64,000 nt of DNA from Pelagimonas sp050633425 (GTDB taxonomy: Bacteria; Pseudomonadota; Alphaproteobacteria; Rhodobacterales; Rhodobacteraceae). The stretch's first letter is position 1. Each line of letters begins with the position of its first letter. This document shows, piece after piece, positions 8,437 to 17,280 of the stretch. The notes beneath the pieces were generated by a model, which was not told where the DNA came from, did not search any database, and saw nothing but the letters and a program-made list of their open reading frames with translations. The translations under genes and the position numbers were made by a program. Location of the stretch: positions 1-64,000 of the forward strand of contig NZ_JBOEGM010000034.1 of the NCBI RefSeq assembly GCF_050633425.1, read 5' to 3'.

Positions 8437-8463
8437 AAAAAGGGCCACCCGGTTGGGCGGCCC
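8437..8463 (-). terminator. Rho-independent terminator of the xdh/BMP operon
   Basis: Read on the minus strand, GGGCCGCCC-AACC-GGGTGGCCC forms a 9-bp stem with one G-U pair and a 4-nt loop, followed directly by TTTTTCTG. It begins 26 nt after the stop of the binding-protein gene and closes the operon that starts at xdhA. Confidence 0.9.
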
Positions 8464-8489
8464 TGTCGTGATTTTATGGGAACACAGGC

Positions 8490-9563
8490 TTAGTTCGGGA
8501 TGTCGCCTGTGATGCCTTCTACGTAGAAGTTCATGCCAGCCAATGTCCCATCGTCGGCGGTTTCGCCTTCGGCAAGCCAGTCAGAGCCGTCTTGCTTTTT
8601 GATTGGGCCGGTGAAGCTGTGGTATTCGCCGGATGCGAGGCTCTCTTTGAGGGCCAGAGCGGAGGCTTTGAGCTCAGCCGGGACGGCGTCGGAGATTTCA
8701 CCGATGCCAACCATGCCAGCGCCGATCCCATCCCAGGTGTTGCCGCTGGTCCATGTGCCATCCATGACCTGACCGACGCGTTTCACGTAGTAGGGGCCCC
8801 AATCGTCGATGATCGAAGACACGCGTGGCAGCGGGCCATAATCGGCCATGTCAGAGGCCTGGCCAAAGGTGATGACGTTGCCGGCTTCTTTGGCAGCGGC
8901 CTGAGGCGCGGTGGAGTCGGTGTGCTGAAGGATCACGTCAGCGCCGTTTTCGATCAAGGCGCGGGCGGCGTCGGCTTCCTTGGCAGGATCGAACCATGTG
9001 TAGGCCCAAACGATGCTGAATTCGACGTCAGGGTTGACGGCTTTGGCGTGGAGATAGGCCGAGTTGATGCCGCGAATAACTTCGGGGATCGGGAAGGAGG
9101 CGATATAGCCAATCTTGTTGGTCTTGGTCATGTTGCCAGCGATGTGGCCCTGAACCGCGCGGCCTTCGTAGAAACGGGCGCTATAGGTGGCGACGTTGTC
9201 GGATTGTTTGTAGCCGGTGGCGTGCTCAAACTTGATGTTTGGGAACTTGGAAGCCACGGCGAGCGTTGGGTCCATGTAGCCAAAGGAGGTGGTGAAGATG
9301 ATGTCCGCCCCGGAGAGAGCCATCTGGGTGATGGCGCGTTCGGCGTCGGCACCTTCCGGTACGCTCTCTTGGAAGATGGTTTTAACTTTGTCGCCATAGG
9401 CAGCTTCGACCGCGAGACGGCCTTTGTCGTGCTCGTAGGTCCAGCCGCCGTCGCCCACAGGGCCGACATAGATAAAGCCGACGGTGGTCGGATCATCGGC
9501 CCAGGCGGAGGTTCCGGCGATGGTTGCGGCGGCAACCGTGGCAAGCAGTGTTCTGCGGTTCAT
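8490..9563 (-). CDS. BMP-family ABC transporter substrate-binding protein
   Basis: Periplasmic binding protein of 357 aa, BMP/Med/PnrA-like family, whose characterised members bind purine nucleosides. A Sec signal peptide is clear (MNRRTLLATVAAATIAGTSAWA, cleavage before DDP), without a lipobox Cys, so it is a free periplasmic protein rather than a lipoprotein. The first strand reads VGFIYVGPVGDGGWTYEHDKG, a typical BMP start, and EGRAVQGHIAGNMTKT and YIASFPIPEVIRGINSAY follow as expected. It is the last gene of the operon, downstream of its ATPase and both permeases, but separated from them by a K+ channel gene whose stop lies 3 nt away. With xanthine dehydrogenase upstream, the likely ligand is a purine base or nucleoside. 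Confidence 0.9.
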   Translation of the reverse strand: MNRRTLLATVAAATIAGTSAWADDPTTVGFIYVGPVGDGGWTYEHDKGRLAVEAAYGDKVKTIFQESVPEGADAERAITQMALSGADIIFTTSFGYMDPTLAVASKFPNIKFEHATGYKQSDNVATYSARFYEGRAVQGHIAGNMTKTNKIGYIASFPIPEVIRGINSAYLHAKAVNPDVEFSIVWAYTWFDPAKEADAARALIENGADVILQHTDSTAPQAAAKEAGNVITFGQASDMADYGPLPRVSSIIDDWGPYYVKRVGQVMDGTWTSGNTWDGIGAGMVGIGEISDAVPAELKASALALKESLASGEYHSFTGPIKKQDGSDWLAEGETADDGTLAGMNFYVEGITGDIPN

Positions 9564-9566
9564 AGT

Positions 9567-10319
9567 TTAGTCCCCATTGGTGGTTTCGTTGTTTAAGTTT
9601 GTCTCTGACTCGTCGGGTGGCGCGTTGAGCAGGCCCGAGGTGATCAGACCTGCGGGGATCGCCACGATCCCCAATCCCACAAGCAAAGTTATCGCAGTAA
9701 AGACCCGACCGCCAGTGGTGACCGGATAGACATCGCCATAACCAACGGTTGTGAGTGTTGCGATGGCCCACCACGCGCTTTGCGGGATGGAGCCGAAAAT
9801 CTCGGGCTGGGCGTCTTTTTCGAAGTGATAGATGCCAACAGCAGCAAGGAAGAGCACAATGGCGGCCAGCACACCAAAGAGCAGCATTTCTTCGCGGTTT
9901 GAGCTGATCGCATGTTCGAGGCGCAAAATGGCGCGGCGCATCCGCAAGAGCTTGAGCAGGCGGAAAATGCGCATCAGGCGCAGGGTGCGCAGGACTTCGG
10001 AATCGGGAATGAGGAAGAGCAGCGCCGGGACGATCGACAGGATGTCGATGAGGCCCCAGAAGCTAAAGACATAGCGCCACCGGCTTGGCGCGCTCCAGAG
10101 GCGCAGGCAGAATTCGGTGAGGAAGACCGCCAGAAGCGTGGCTTCGAGAGCGGTCAGGATGCGTTGCGTATCGGTGTTTTGGCCCGGCATGCTTTGGAGC
10201 GTGATGGTAAAGGCCGACAGCACAATCGCCACATGCAGCCCCACCAACGGCAGTTTGCCGTAGTGGGGATCATGGCCCTCGAGGGCCTGAGCGATGCGGG
10301 TTTTGTGGTCTAACGTCAT
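9567..10319 (-). CDS. Voltage-gated-like potassium channel
   Basis: A 250-aa six-transmembrane cation channel. The selectivity filter TTVGYGD is at residues 190-196 between the last two membrane helices, and an S4-like helix at 110-130 (RTLRLMRIFRLLKLLRMRR) has arginines at three-residue spacing, as in Kv/KvAP-type channels. N-terminal helices S1-S3 cover about 25-105. There is no C-terminal RCK or cyclic-nucleotide domain; the protein ends in a short polar tail (ESETNLNNETTNGD). The start was set at 10319 because this gives a normal length and lies 20 nt after the permease stop; an upstream extension would overlap the permease. It is embedded between an ABC permease and its binding protein, an unusual position for an ion channel. 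Confidence 0.9.
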   Translation of the reverse strand: MTLDHKTRIAQALEGHDPHYGKLPLVGLHVAIVLSAFTITLQSMPGQNTDTQRILTALEATLLAVFLTEFCLRLWSAPSRWRYVFSFWGLIDILSIVPALLFLIPDSEVLRTLRLMRIFRLLKLLRMRRAILRLEHAISSNREEMLLFGVLAAIVLFLAAVGIYHFEKDAQPEIFGSIPQSAWWAIATLTTVGYGDVYPVTTGGRVFTAITLLVGLGIVAIPAGLITSGLLNAPPDESETNLNNETTNGD

Positions 10320-10339
10320 GCGGGGCTGGGGGCGGGCGT

Positions 10340-11263
10340 TTAACTGGACGCGTGGAAGGAGCGGCCGAGCGAGGCCGGGGCCCCATGGGCACCGCGCGCC
10401 GAGATAATGACCAGCACCAGAATGGTGATGAGATAGGGCGAGGCCGAGAGCAGGGCGACGGGCACGTTGGCTCCGGCGGCCTGAAGGTTGAGTTGCAACA
10501 CGGTGACGCCGCCAAACAGATAGGCCCCGATCAGGATGCGCCAGGGACGCCAGCTTGCAAACACCACGATGGCCAGCGCGATCCAGCCTGCGCCTGCGGT
10601 CATGCCTTCGGTCCATTGCGGCACACGCACGAGCGACAGATACGCCCCGCCAAGCCCTGCACAAGCGCCGCCAAAGAGGATGGCAACCATGCGGACGCGG
10701 ACAACTTTGTAGCCAAGCGCATGGGCGCTGTCATGGCTTTCGCCGACGGCGCGCAGGATCAACCCACCGCGGGTGAACTTGAGGAAGGCCCAGACCGCAG
10801 CGACCAGAGCGATGCTGAAATAGACCATGATATCATGGGAAAACAGCATCTTGCCCACGACCGGGATGTCAGACAGCGGACCAAGATCAAGTTTCGGCAG
10901 GGTGGGGGATTTGATGCCCTCATAGGGTTTGCCGATCAGCGCCGACAGGCCCAGACCTGCAAGGGTGAGGCCAAGGCCGGTGGCGACTTGGTTGGACAAC
11001 AGGTGCTGGGTGAGGAAGCCAAAGGCGAGGGACAGCGCCGCGCCCGCAATGGCAGCAGCGACAAAGCCCACCAGCGGGTTGGAGGTGTTGACCGCGACGG
11101 CAAAACCAACAACGGCGCCTGTGATCATCATGCCTTCGACCCCGAGGTTGAGCACCCCGGATTTTTCAACGACGAGTTCGCCGATCGCCGCCAGGAGGAT
11201 GGGCGTCGCCGAGACCATGATCGAGGCAACGAGGAGGACGGGGGAGATTGAACTCAGGTCCAT
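10340..11263 (-). CDS. BMP-type ABC transporter permease (second)
   Basis: Inner-membrane permease, 307 aa, with about eight to nine membrane segments, of the branched-chain/BMP permease superfamily. The stretch GELVVEKSGVLNLGVEGMMITGA (residues 27-49) is the hallmark of the YufQ/nucleoside-type permease, and SHDSAHALGYKVVRVR contains the loop that contacts the ATPase. It pairs with the other permease encoded upstream. Its ATG overlaps the stop of the 60-codon linker ORF (TAATG), with AGAGAGGA as the ribosome-binding site. Confidence 0.92.
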   Translation of the reverse strand: MDLSSISPVLLVASIMVSATPILLAAIGELVVEKSGVLNLGVEGMMITGAVVGFAVAVNTSNPLVGFVAAAIAGAALSLAFGFLTQHLLSNQVATGLGLTLAGLGLSALIGKPYEGIKSPTLPKLDLGPLSDIPVVGKMLFSHDIMVYFSIALVAAVWAFLKFTRGGLILRAVGESHDSAHALGYKVVRVRMVAILFGGACAGLGGAYLSLVRVPQWTEGMTAGAGWIALAIVVFASWRPWRILIGAYLFGGVTVLQLNLQAAGANVPVALLSASPYLITILVLVIISARGAHGAPASLGRSFHASS

Positions 11264-11445
11264 TATTCGGTCCTCTCTTGCAACGGTTGATTAACGAAAC
11301 GAGGGGTGTACCGGCACACGGGGTGGTGCCGCCGGCCTGAAATTTGAGTTGCTGGCCGCGCACTTCTCAACTTGTGCGGAGACCCAGAACAATGAAGGGC
11401 GGACGAGACATTGAAGACATCAGGAGATTGATCGAAGACGGTCAT
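11263..11445 (-). CDS. Possible 60-aa coupled linker ORF
   Basis: A small frame fills the gap between the two permease genes. Its ATG overlaps the upstream permease stop by one base (TGATG at 11443-11447) and its stop overlaps the downstream permease start by one base (TAATG at 11261-11265). The product is basic, His/Ser/Pro/Arg-rich, with two cysteines and no membrane segment, and resembles nothing I know. The double coupling suggests it is translated, perhaps only to carry ribosomes across the gap; the unstructured composition argues against a conserved protein. Confidence 0.35.
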   Translation of the reverse strand: MTVFDQSPDVFNVSSALHCSGSPHKLRSARPATQISGRRHHPVCRYTPRFVNQPLQERTE

Positions 11446-12530
11446 CACACCACCTCCTTTTTGGCCAGTCGGAGCCGGTAGTTGGTGAACACGTCGGTGG
11501 CGAGCAGGAAGAACAGCAGCATGCCTTGGAAGAGCTGGATCGCCGCGCCGGGCAGACCGAGCATAAGCTGAGCGAGTTCGCCGCCAATATAGGTGAGCGC
11601 CATAAGCAGCCCTGCCAGCAGAATGCCGATGGGGTTCAAGCGGCCAAGAAAGGCGACGATGATGGCGGTGAAACCATAGCCCGCATTGAAATCAATGCTG
11701 ATCTGACCGGCGGGCCCGGTGGCTTCGAACATGCCCGCCATGCCCGCCAAAGCCCCGGATATGCCAAGGCATAACAGGACGATACGGGTTGGATTGACGC
11801 CGGAAAAACGCGCGGCGCGGGGGGCTTCGCCAGTGAGGCGGATATTGAACCCTTGGATATGGCGGCTCATCAATACATAGGCGGCGATAACGGCGATCAG
11901 TGCGGCCACGACCCCCCAATGCATGCCGGTGCCCGAGATCAATTCGGCATTATGGGCGGCGTCCCACTCTTTGAAATTACGCGAGCCGGGAAAACCCATG
12001 CCCTCGGGATTGCGCAACAGGCCGGAGGCGACCGAGGCCAAAATGGTTTCGGCCACATAGACCAGCATCAGCGAGACGAGGATTTCGTTGGTGCCCAGCT
12101 TGGTCTTGAGGATCGCTGGGATCATCGCCCAGGCAAAGCCGCCAAGCGCACCTGCGATGATCATCATCGGAAAGAGGAGGACGCTTTGGGACGGATATAG
12201 CGCGAGGCCTGCGCCAGCGCCGCAGATCGCCCCCATGATGTATTGGCCTTCGGCCCCGATGTTCCAGATGCCCGCCTTGAACCCGATAGAGAGGCCAATG
12301 GCGATGAGGATCAGAGGCCCGGCCTTGACCAGCAGTTGCGGACGGGTGAAGCCGGAAAACTGGGCGCTAAAGATCGGATCCCAGAAGATGGTGCGGATCG
12401 CCTCAAACGGGTTGGCCCCAAGCGCGGCAAAGAGAATGCCGCCGACAAACATGGTGAGCGCGACCGCAAGAAGCGGGGAGAGGGCCGTCCAGCCTCGGGA
12501 TGGTTGGGGGCGTTTTTCAAGACGCAGCAT
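11445..12530 (-). CDS. BMP-type ABC transporter permease (first)
   Basis: Inner-membrane permease of 361 aa, YufP-like member of the same superfamily. The core motif ILIAIGLSIGFKAGIWNIGAEGQYIMGA (about residues 70-97) corresponds to the nucleoside-type permease signature and FNIRLTGEAPRAARFSGV holds the ATPase-contact loop. The ATG at 12530 overlaps the ATPase gene by 14 nt and gives a basic N-terminus (MLRLEKRPQPSRG) ahead of the first helix; an in-frame ATG eight codons upstream is less likely. It forms a heterodimeric channel with the other permease. Confidence 0.92.
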   Translation of the reverse strand: MLRLEKRPQPSRGWTALSPLLAVALTMFVGGILFAALGANPFEAIRTIFWDPIFSAQFSGFTRPQLLVKAGPLILIAIGLSIGFKAGIWNIGAEGQYIMGAICGAGAGLALYPSQSVLLFPMMIIAGALGGFAWAMIPAILKTKLGTNEILVSLMLVYVAETILASVASGLLRNPEGMGFPGSRNFKEWDAAHNAELISGTGMHWGVVAALIAVIAAYVLMSRHIQGFNIRLTGEAPRAARFSGVNPTRIVLLCLGISGALAGMAGMFEATGPAGQISIDFNAGYGFTAIIVAFLGRLNPIGILLAGLLMALTYIGGELAQLMLGLPGAAIQLFQGMLLFFLLATDVFTNYRLRLAKKEVV

Positions 12531-14040
12531 CGGCGGTCTCCATATCGTGGGCACCGCCCATCATCAGACCGATTTGTTCCATATCCAGCCCCTGTACAGG
12601 GCGCGGATTGGACAGGCGGCCTTCGTTTAAGGCGGCAAATCGGTCGGAAATTTCCATAAGCTCATCAAGGTCTTGGCTGATCACAAGGATTGCAGCGCCA
12701 CCATGGGCAAGGTCTAAAAGCGCCTGACGGATCGAAGCCGCGGCGGCGGCGTCAACGCCCCAGGTCGGTTGGTTGATCACCAAGAGTTCGGGGGTTTGCA
12801 CGATCTCGCGCCCCACAACATATTTTTGCAGATTGCCGCCGGAAAGCGCGCGGGCGGCGACGTTGGGGCCGGGGGTGCGCACGTCGAATTTTTCGATGAC
12901 GTCTTCGGCAAAGGCGCGGGATTTGCCCCAGTCGATAAAGCCGTTTGAGACCAGTCCGGCGCGTTTTCCGGCGGTGAGAACACCGTTTTCGGTCAGGCTC
13001 ATATCCGGGGCGGCGGCGTGGCCGAGACGTTCCTCGGGGGCGGAAAGCAGGCCGGGCAGGCGGCGCTCACCGGGGCCATGGCGGCTGACATCATTGCCTT
13101 GGAATTCCACCATGCCGGGATCAGAGAGCCGTTCGCCAGAGAGCGCCATCAGCAACTCGTCCTGGCCGTTGCCAGCGACACCACCAAGGCCAAGCACTTC
13201 GCCTTTGCGCAGCTCAAACGAGATGTCGCGCAGGGGCGTGCCGATGCCATCCTGGGCCGGGAGGGTCAGGTTGCGAACCTTGAGCACCACCTCGCCCAGT
13301 TGCACATCGCGGGCCTTGGGGGTGGCGAAACTGCTGCCGACCATCATCTCGGCCATCTCGCGGGCCGAGGTTTGAGACGGCGTGCAGGTGCCAACGTTTT
13401 TGCCGTGGCGCAGGATGGTGGCGTGATCACACAGGGCGCGAATTTCTTCGAGCTTGTGAGAGATATAGAGGATCGACGTGCCTTCGGATTTGAGCTTGCG
13501 CAGGGTCTCAAACAGGATGTCGACCTCTTGCGGGGTCAAAACAGATGTGGGTTCATCCATGATCAGAAGGCGCGGATCTTGCAAGAGGCAGCGAATGATT
13601 TCAACGCGTTGACGTTCACCAGCCGAGAGGCTTCCGACTTGGCGGGCCGGATCAAGGGGCAGGCCGTATTGTTCGGACACCTCGGAAATGCGTGCGGCGA
13701 GATCGCGGGGTTTGGGTGGGTTTTCCATGCCAAGCGCGACATTTTCCGCCACGCTTAGCGCGTCAAACAGCGAGAAATGTTGGAAGACCATGGCGACGCC
13801 AGCCTGTCGCGCGACCGAGGGTTTGGGGGGCGCAAACGCGGCCCCGTCCAAAATCATCGCACCGCGATCGGGGCCAACAAGACCGTAGATCATTTTGACA
13901 AGGGTGGATTTGCCCGCGCCATTTTCGCCCAAAAGCGCGTGAATTTCACCTTTGCCAATGTCAAAGGAGACGTCGTCATTGGCCACCACGCCGGGATAGG
14001 CTTTGGTCAGGCCTTGGATGCTGAGGAGGATATCGTCCAC
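12517..14040 (-). CDS. BMP-type ABC transporter ATP-binding protein (tandem domains)
   Basis: A 507-aa ATPase with two fused ABC domains, as in RbsA/YufO. The first domain (about 1-235) has Walker A GENGAGKST, signature LSAGERQRVEI and Walker B LLIMDEPTSVLT. The second (about 250-500) has the normal degenerate Walker A of this family, GVAGNGQDEL, signature LSGGNLQKYVVGRE and a Walker B in which the usual DEPT is NQPT (LLVINQPTWGVD), so hydrolysis probably occurs mainly in domain one. The start is a GTG at 14040 preceded by AGGAAAGAGAG; it gives VDDILLSIQGLTKAYPG, the correct N-terminus, and overlaps the xdhC end by 34 nt. It powers the importer encoded downstream. Confidence 0.93.
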   Translation of the reverse strand: MDDILLSIQGLTKAYPGVVANDDVSFDIGKGEIHALLGENGAGKSTLVKMIYGLVGPDRGAMILDGAAFAPPKPSVARQAGVAMVFQHFSLFDALSVAENVALGMENPPKPRDLAARISEVSEQYGLPLDPARQVGSLSAGERQRVEIIRCLLQDPRLLIMDEPTSVLTPQEVDILFETLRKLKSEGTSILYISHKLEEIRALCDHATILRHGKNVGTCTPSQTSAREMAEMMVGSSFATPKARDVQLGEVVLKVRNLTLPAQDGIGTPLRDISFELRKGEVLGLGGVAGNGQDELLMALSGERLSDPGMVEFQGNDVSRHGPGERRLPGLLSAPEERLGHAAAPDMSLTENGVLTAGKRAGLVSNGFIDWGKSRAFAEDVIEKFDVRTPGPNVAARALSGGNLQKYVVGREIVQTPELLVINQPTWGVDAAAAASIRQALLDLAHGGAAILVISQDLDELMEISDRFAALNEGRLSNPRPVQGLDMEQIGLMMGGAHDMETADAAS

Positions 14041-14945
14041 GCGCTCTCTTTCCTGTTGTCCAGCGTAAGTAGCTGGGAGGCCACGCCTATGGCAATGGCA
14101 TGCGGATGTTTGCCCAGCTGTTTTTGACCAATTGGGCAAGTTATGCGGTCTATTTGGGCGGGCGTATGGCCAAGCGCGGCCAGACGTTTGCGAAAGCGCG
14201 CCCATTTGGTGTCAGAGCCGATCAGACCAGCGAACGTGAAGCCGTGACGCAGGGCGCTGTGACAGAGCCGAAAATCAAGCTCATGGCTGTAGGTGAGGAT
14301 GAGATGCGCGGCATCTGTGGGCGCGTGCGGCATCAGGCGTTCGGGCGCGCGGGCGGGCAAAAGGGTGACCGCGTGCGGCGGGTTGCCTGGAAAGCGATCC
14401 GGCGCGGTGTCGACCCAGGTCAGGGCGAAATCGGGCAGCGCCGAGAGCGTGTCGACCAAGGCGCGACCCACATGACCGGCCCCCCAAATCCACAGGTCGG
14501 TTGTGGGGGTTTGAACCGGTTCGATCATCCAGCCCTGAAGCAGCTGGGGCATCGGTTTTTCACCCCGTGCCCGCGCCTTGTCGAGCAGGCGGCAGACCGC
14601 AAGCGGCGTGTCGCCCGGTCCGCGTGCGATGGTGGTTTTCCCCTGTAGATCAGGGAGTTGTTCTGCGGTAAAGGTTTCGGTCAACAGCGTCACAGCGCCA
14701 CCGCAACATTGGCCAAGTTCGGGGCCGAGCGCGTGGCGGCTCAGACCGGTGTTAGTGAAAGCATTTTGCGCTGCTTGGTATTCCAAAGCGCCGCCACCGA
14801 TGGTGCCCGATTGGCCGCCCGGCCAGACAAGCATGGCGGCACCAACCTCGCGGGGGGAGGAGCCCGCGACATCAGCAATCACCACACGGGCGACGGTGCC
14901 GTGGGTCTGGATGGCTTGGGTCAGGGCGTTGAGATCAAAGCCCAT
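14007..14945 (-). CDS. xdhC: Xanthine dehydrogenase accessory protein XdhC
   Basis: A 312-aa molybdenum-cofactor chaperone that binds sulfurated Moco and inserts it into XdhB. N-terminal XdhC/CoxI domain: VARVVIADVAGSSPREVGAAMLV with GTIGGGALEY (residues 15-55). C-terminal Rossmann domain: DLWIWGAGHVGRALV near residue 160 and FAGLIGSDTKWARFRKRL near 245. The start at 14945 overlaps xdhB by 11 nt. The last ~15 residues run into the ATPase gene and are serine-rich, beyond the usual family end. Confidence 0.95.
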   Translation of the reverse strand: MGFDLNALTQAIQTHGTVARVVIADVAGSSPREVGAAMLVWPGGQSGTIGGGALEYQAAQNAFTNTGLSRHALGPELGQCCGGAVTLLTETFTAEQLPDLQGKTTIARGPGDTPLAVCRLLDKARARGEKPMPQLLQGWMIEPVQTPTTDLWIWGAGHVGRALVDTLSALPDFALTWVDTAPDRFPGNPPHAVTLLPARAPERLMPHAPTDAAHLILTYSHELDFRLCHSALRHGFTFAGLIGSDTKWARFRKRLAALGHTPAQIDRITCPIGQKQLGKHPHAIAIGVASQLLTLDNRKESAWTISSSASKA

Positions 14946-17280
14946 CGCGCACCTTTTGCACCGCTTTGAGCACCCGTTCCGGCGTGGCGGGGGCGTGTAG
15001 ATCAGGATAGGTTTCGCCGCAAGCCGACACCGCATCCGACAGCGCCATCAAAGCCGAAATGCCGAGCATAAACGGCGGCTCTCCGACAGCTTTGGAGCGA
15101 TAGATCGTCTCTTCGCGGTTGTCATCTTGCCAGAGATCAACGTTAAAAATATCAGGGCGATCCGAGCAGGCGGGGATTTTGTAGGTCGAGGGCGCATGGG
15201 TGCGCAAACGGCCCTTATCATCCCAAATCAGCTCTTCGGTGGTGAGCCATCCGGCCCCTTGGACATAGCCGCCTTCGACCTGCCCAATGTCGAGCGACGG
15301 ATTCAGGGACGCACCGGCGTCATGCAGAATATCGGTGCGCAAGATGCGGTTTTCACCGGTGAACGTGTCGATGACCACCTCGGTGCAAGAGGCCCCATAG
15401 GCAAAATAAAAGAACGGGCGGCCCTGTCCGGCGATGGGATCCCACTCAACCTTGGGGGTTTTGTAAAAGCCGGTGGAGGACAGGCTAATCCGGCCTTCGT
15501 AACAGCGCTTGGCGGCTTCGGCGAAGGAGATGTCGGTGCCATCGACAAAGACGACACCGTCTTCGAAGGCGACTTCGGTGCCTAGATGTTCTTCCATCCG
15601 GGCGCGGATCGTTTCGCAGGCCAACTTGACCGCCATCCCGTTGAGATCAGTACCGCTTGAGGCGGCGGTGGCCGAGGTGTTGGGGACTTTGCCGGTATCG
15701 GTGGCGGTGATTTTGATCGCCTCAAGCGGCTGGCCAAAAACCTGCGCGGCGACCTGTGCCACCTTTTGAAACAGACCTTGGCCCATCTCGGTGCCACCGT
15801 GGTTAATCTGGACCGAGCCATCTTGGTAGACATGCACCAAGGCCCCGGCCTGATTTAGGTGGGTCAGCGTGAAGGAGATGCCAAATTTCACCGGGGTCAG
15901 CGCGATGCCGCGTTTCAACACCGGATTGCTGGCGTTCCATTCGGCGACGGCGGCGCGACGCGCTTGGTAATCGGCGCTGGCTTCCAGGCGGGCCACCATC
16001 TCATCCAGAACGAAATCTTCGACCTCTTGGCCATAGGGGGTGTGCGTTCTGGGAGGGGCGTCGGGGGCCGAAATATCCTTGGAGGCGCTGGGGGTTTCTG
16101 GTGTCTCTGGCGTGTCATAGAAATTGGCGCGGCGGACCTCTAAGGGATCGCGGCCGAGATCAAAGGCGATGTGATCCAGAACCCGTTCGATCCCAAGCAT
16201 GCCCTGCGGACCGCCAAAACCGCGAAAGGCGGTGGCGGATTGAGTGTGGGTGCGCAAGCGATGGCTTGCGATGCGCACATTGGGAAGGAAATAGGCGTTA
16301 TCGGCGTGCAACATGGCACGGTCTGCCACGGGGAAGGACAGGTCTTGGGCCCAGCCACACCGGGCCAGTTGTTCAAATTCGATGCCATCAATGCGCCCGT
16401 CTGCATCATACCCGACCCGGTAATTGATGCGGAAATCGTGGCGTTTGCCGGTGATGGTGAAATCATCGTCGCGGTCATAGCGCATTTTGGCGGGCCGGTC
16501 GGTTTCGGCGGCGACCACGGCGCAGGCAATGGCGAGCGCGTTGCCCTGGCTTTCCTTGCCACCAAAACCACCGCCCATACGCCGGGTTTCGACCCGCACC
16601 GCATGCATGGGCAGGTCGAGCGCGTGGGCGACTTTGTGCTGGATTTCGCTGGGATGTTGGGTCGAGCTGTGGACCAGCATATCGCCATTGTCCTGCGGCA
16701 GGACCATGGCGGTTTGACCTTCGAGATAGAAATGCTCTTGGCCGCCCATTTCAAGCGAGCCGGAAAGCTGATGCGGCGCATTGGTGATCGCCTGCGCGGC
16801 GTCGCCGGATTGCCAAATGCGCGGGCTGCCATCGAATTCGCTTTGCGCGGCCATGGCGTCGTCGATGGTGAGAAGCGCCGGTTCTGTCGCATAGGTGATC
16901 TCGGCCAGTTGCGCGGCACGGCGGGCTGCAAGATGCGAGGTTGCGGCGACAAGGAAGACCGGTTGACCGAAATACATGATTTTATCGCGCGCCAGAAGCG
17001 GTTCGTCATGCACCGAGGGCGAGCAATCGCAATCGGAGGGCAGGTCGCGGGCCTCCCAGACGCTGACGACGCCGGGGGCATTTTTGACCGCGTCGAGGTT
17101 GATCGAATTTATCGTGCCATGGGCGATTTGCGACAGGCCAAAAGCGAGATGCAGGCAGGAGGCCGGGGTGGGAATATCGTCGATATACCGCGCTGCACCG
17201 GTGACATGCAGGCGAGCGGAATCGTGGGGCAGAGGTTTGCGGATGCTCATGGTTGAATTTTTCACGGGCGCATTATTCAT
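14935..17280 (-). CDS. xdhB: Xanthine dehydrogenase, molybdopterin-binding subunit
   Basis: Large subunit, 781 aa, of the XdhAB enzyme that oxidises hypoxanthine to xanthine and then urate in the cytoplasm. Moco-binding and substrate motifs are intact: GGGFGGKES (about residue 236), FRGFGGPQGMLGIE (about 350), GGTEMGQGL (about 492), and the active-site glutamate in AVGEPPFMLG near the C-terminus. Length agrees with bacterial XdhB (about 770-790 aa). It overlaps xdhA by ATGA (17277-17280) and xdhC by 11 nt, so the three are one translational unit. A second in-frame ATG at codon 11 is possible but breaks the overlap. Confidence 0.97.
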   Translation of the reverse strand: MNNAPVKNSTMSIRKPLPHDSARLHVTGAARYIDDIPTPASCLHLAFGLSQIAHGTINSINLDAVKNAPGVVSVWEARDLPSDCDCSPSVHDEPLLARDKIMYFGQPVFLVAATSHLAARRAAQLAEITYATEPALLTIDDAMAAQSEFDGSPRIWQSGDAAQAITNAPHQLSGSLEMGGQEHFYLEGQTAMVLPQDNGDMLVHSSTQHPSEIQHKVAHALDLPMHAVRVETRRMGGGFGGKESQGNALAIACAVVAAETDRPAKMRYDRDDDFTITGKRHDFRINYRVGYDADGRIDGIEFEQLARCGWAQDLSFPVADRAMLHADNAYFLPNVRIASHRLRTHTQSATAFRGFGGPQGMLGIERVLDHIAFDLGRDPLEVRRANFYDTPETPETPSASKDISAPDAPPRTHTPYGQEVEDFVLDEMVARLEASADYQARRAAVAEWNASNPVLKRGIALTPVKFGISFTLTHLNQAGALVHVYQDGSVQINHGGTEMGQGLFQKVAQVAAQVFGQPLEAIKITATDTGKVPNTSATAASSGTDLNGMAVKLACETIRARMEEHLGTEVAFEDGVVFVDGTDISFAEAAKRCYEGRISLSSTGFYKTPKVEWDPIAGQGRPFFYFAYGASCTEVVIDTFTGENRILRTDILHDAGASLNPSLDIGQVEGGYVQGAGWLTTEELIWDDKGRLRTHAPSTYKIPACSDRPDIFNVDLWQDDNREETIYRSKAVGEPPFMLGISALMALSDAVSACGETYPDLHAPATPERVLKAVQKVRDGL

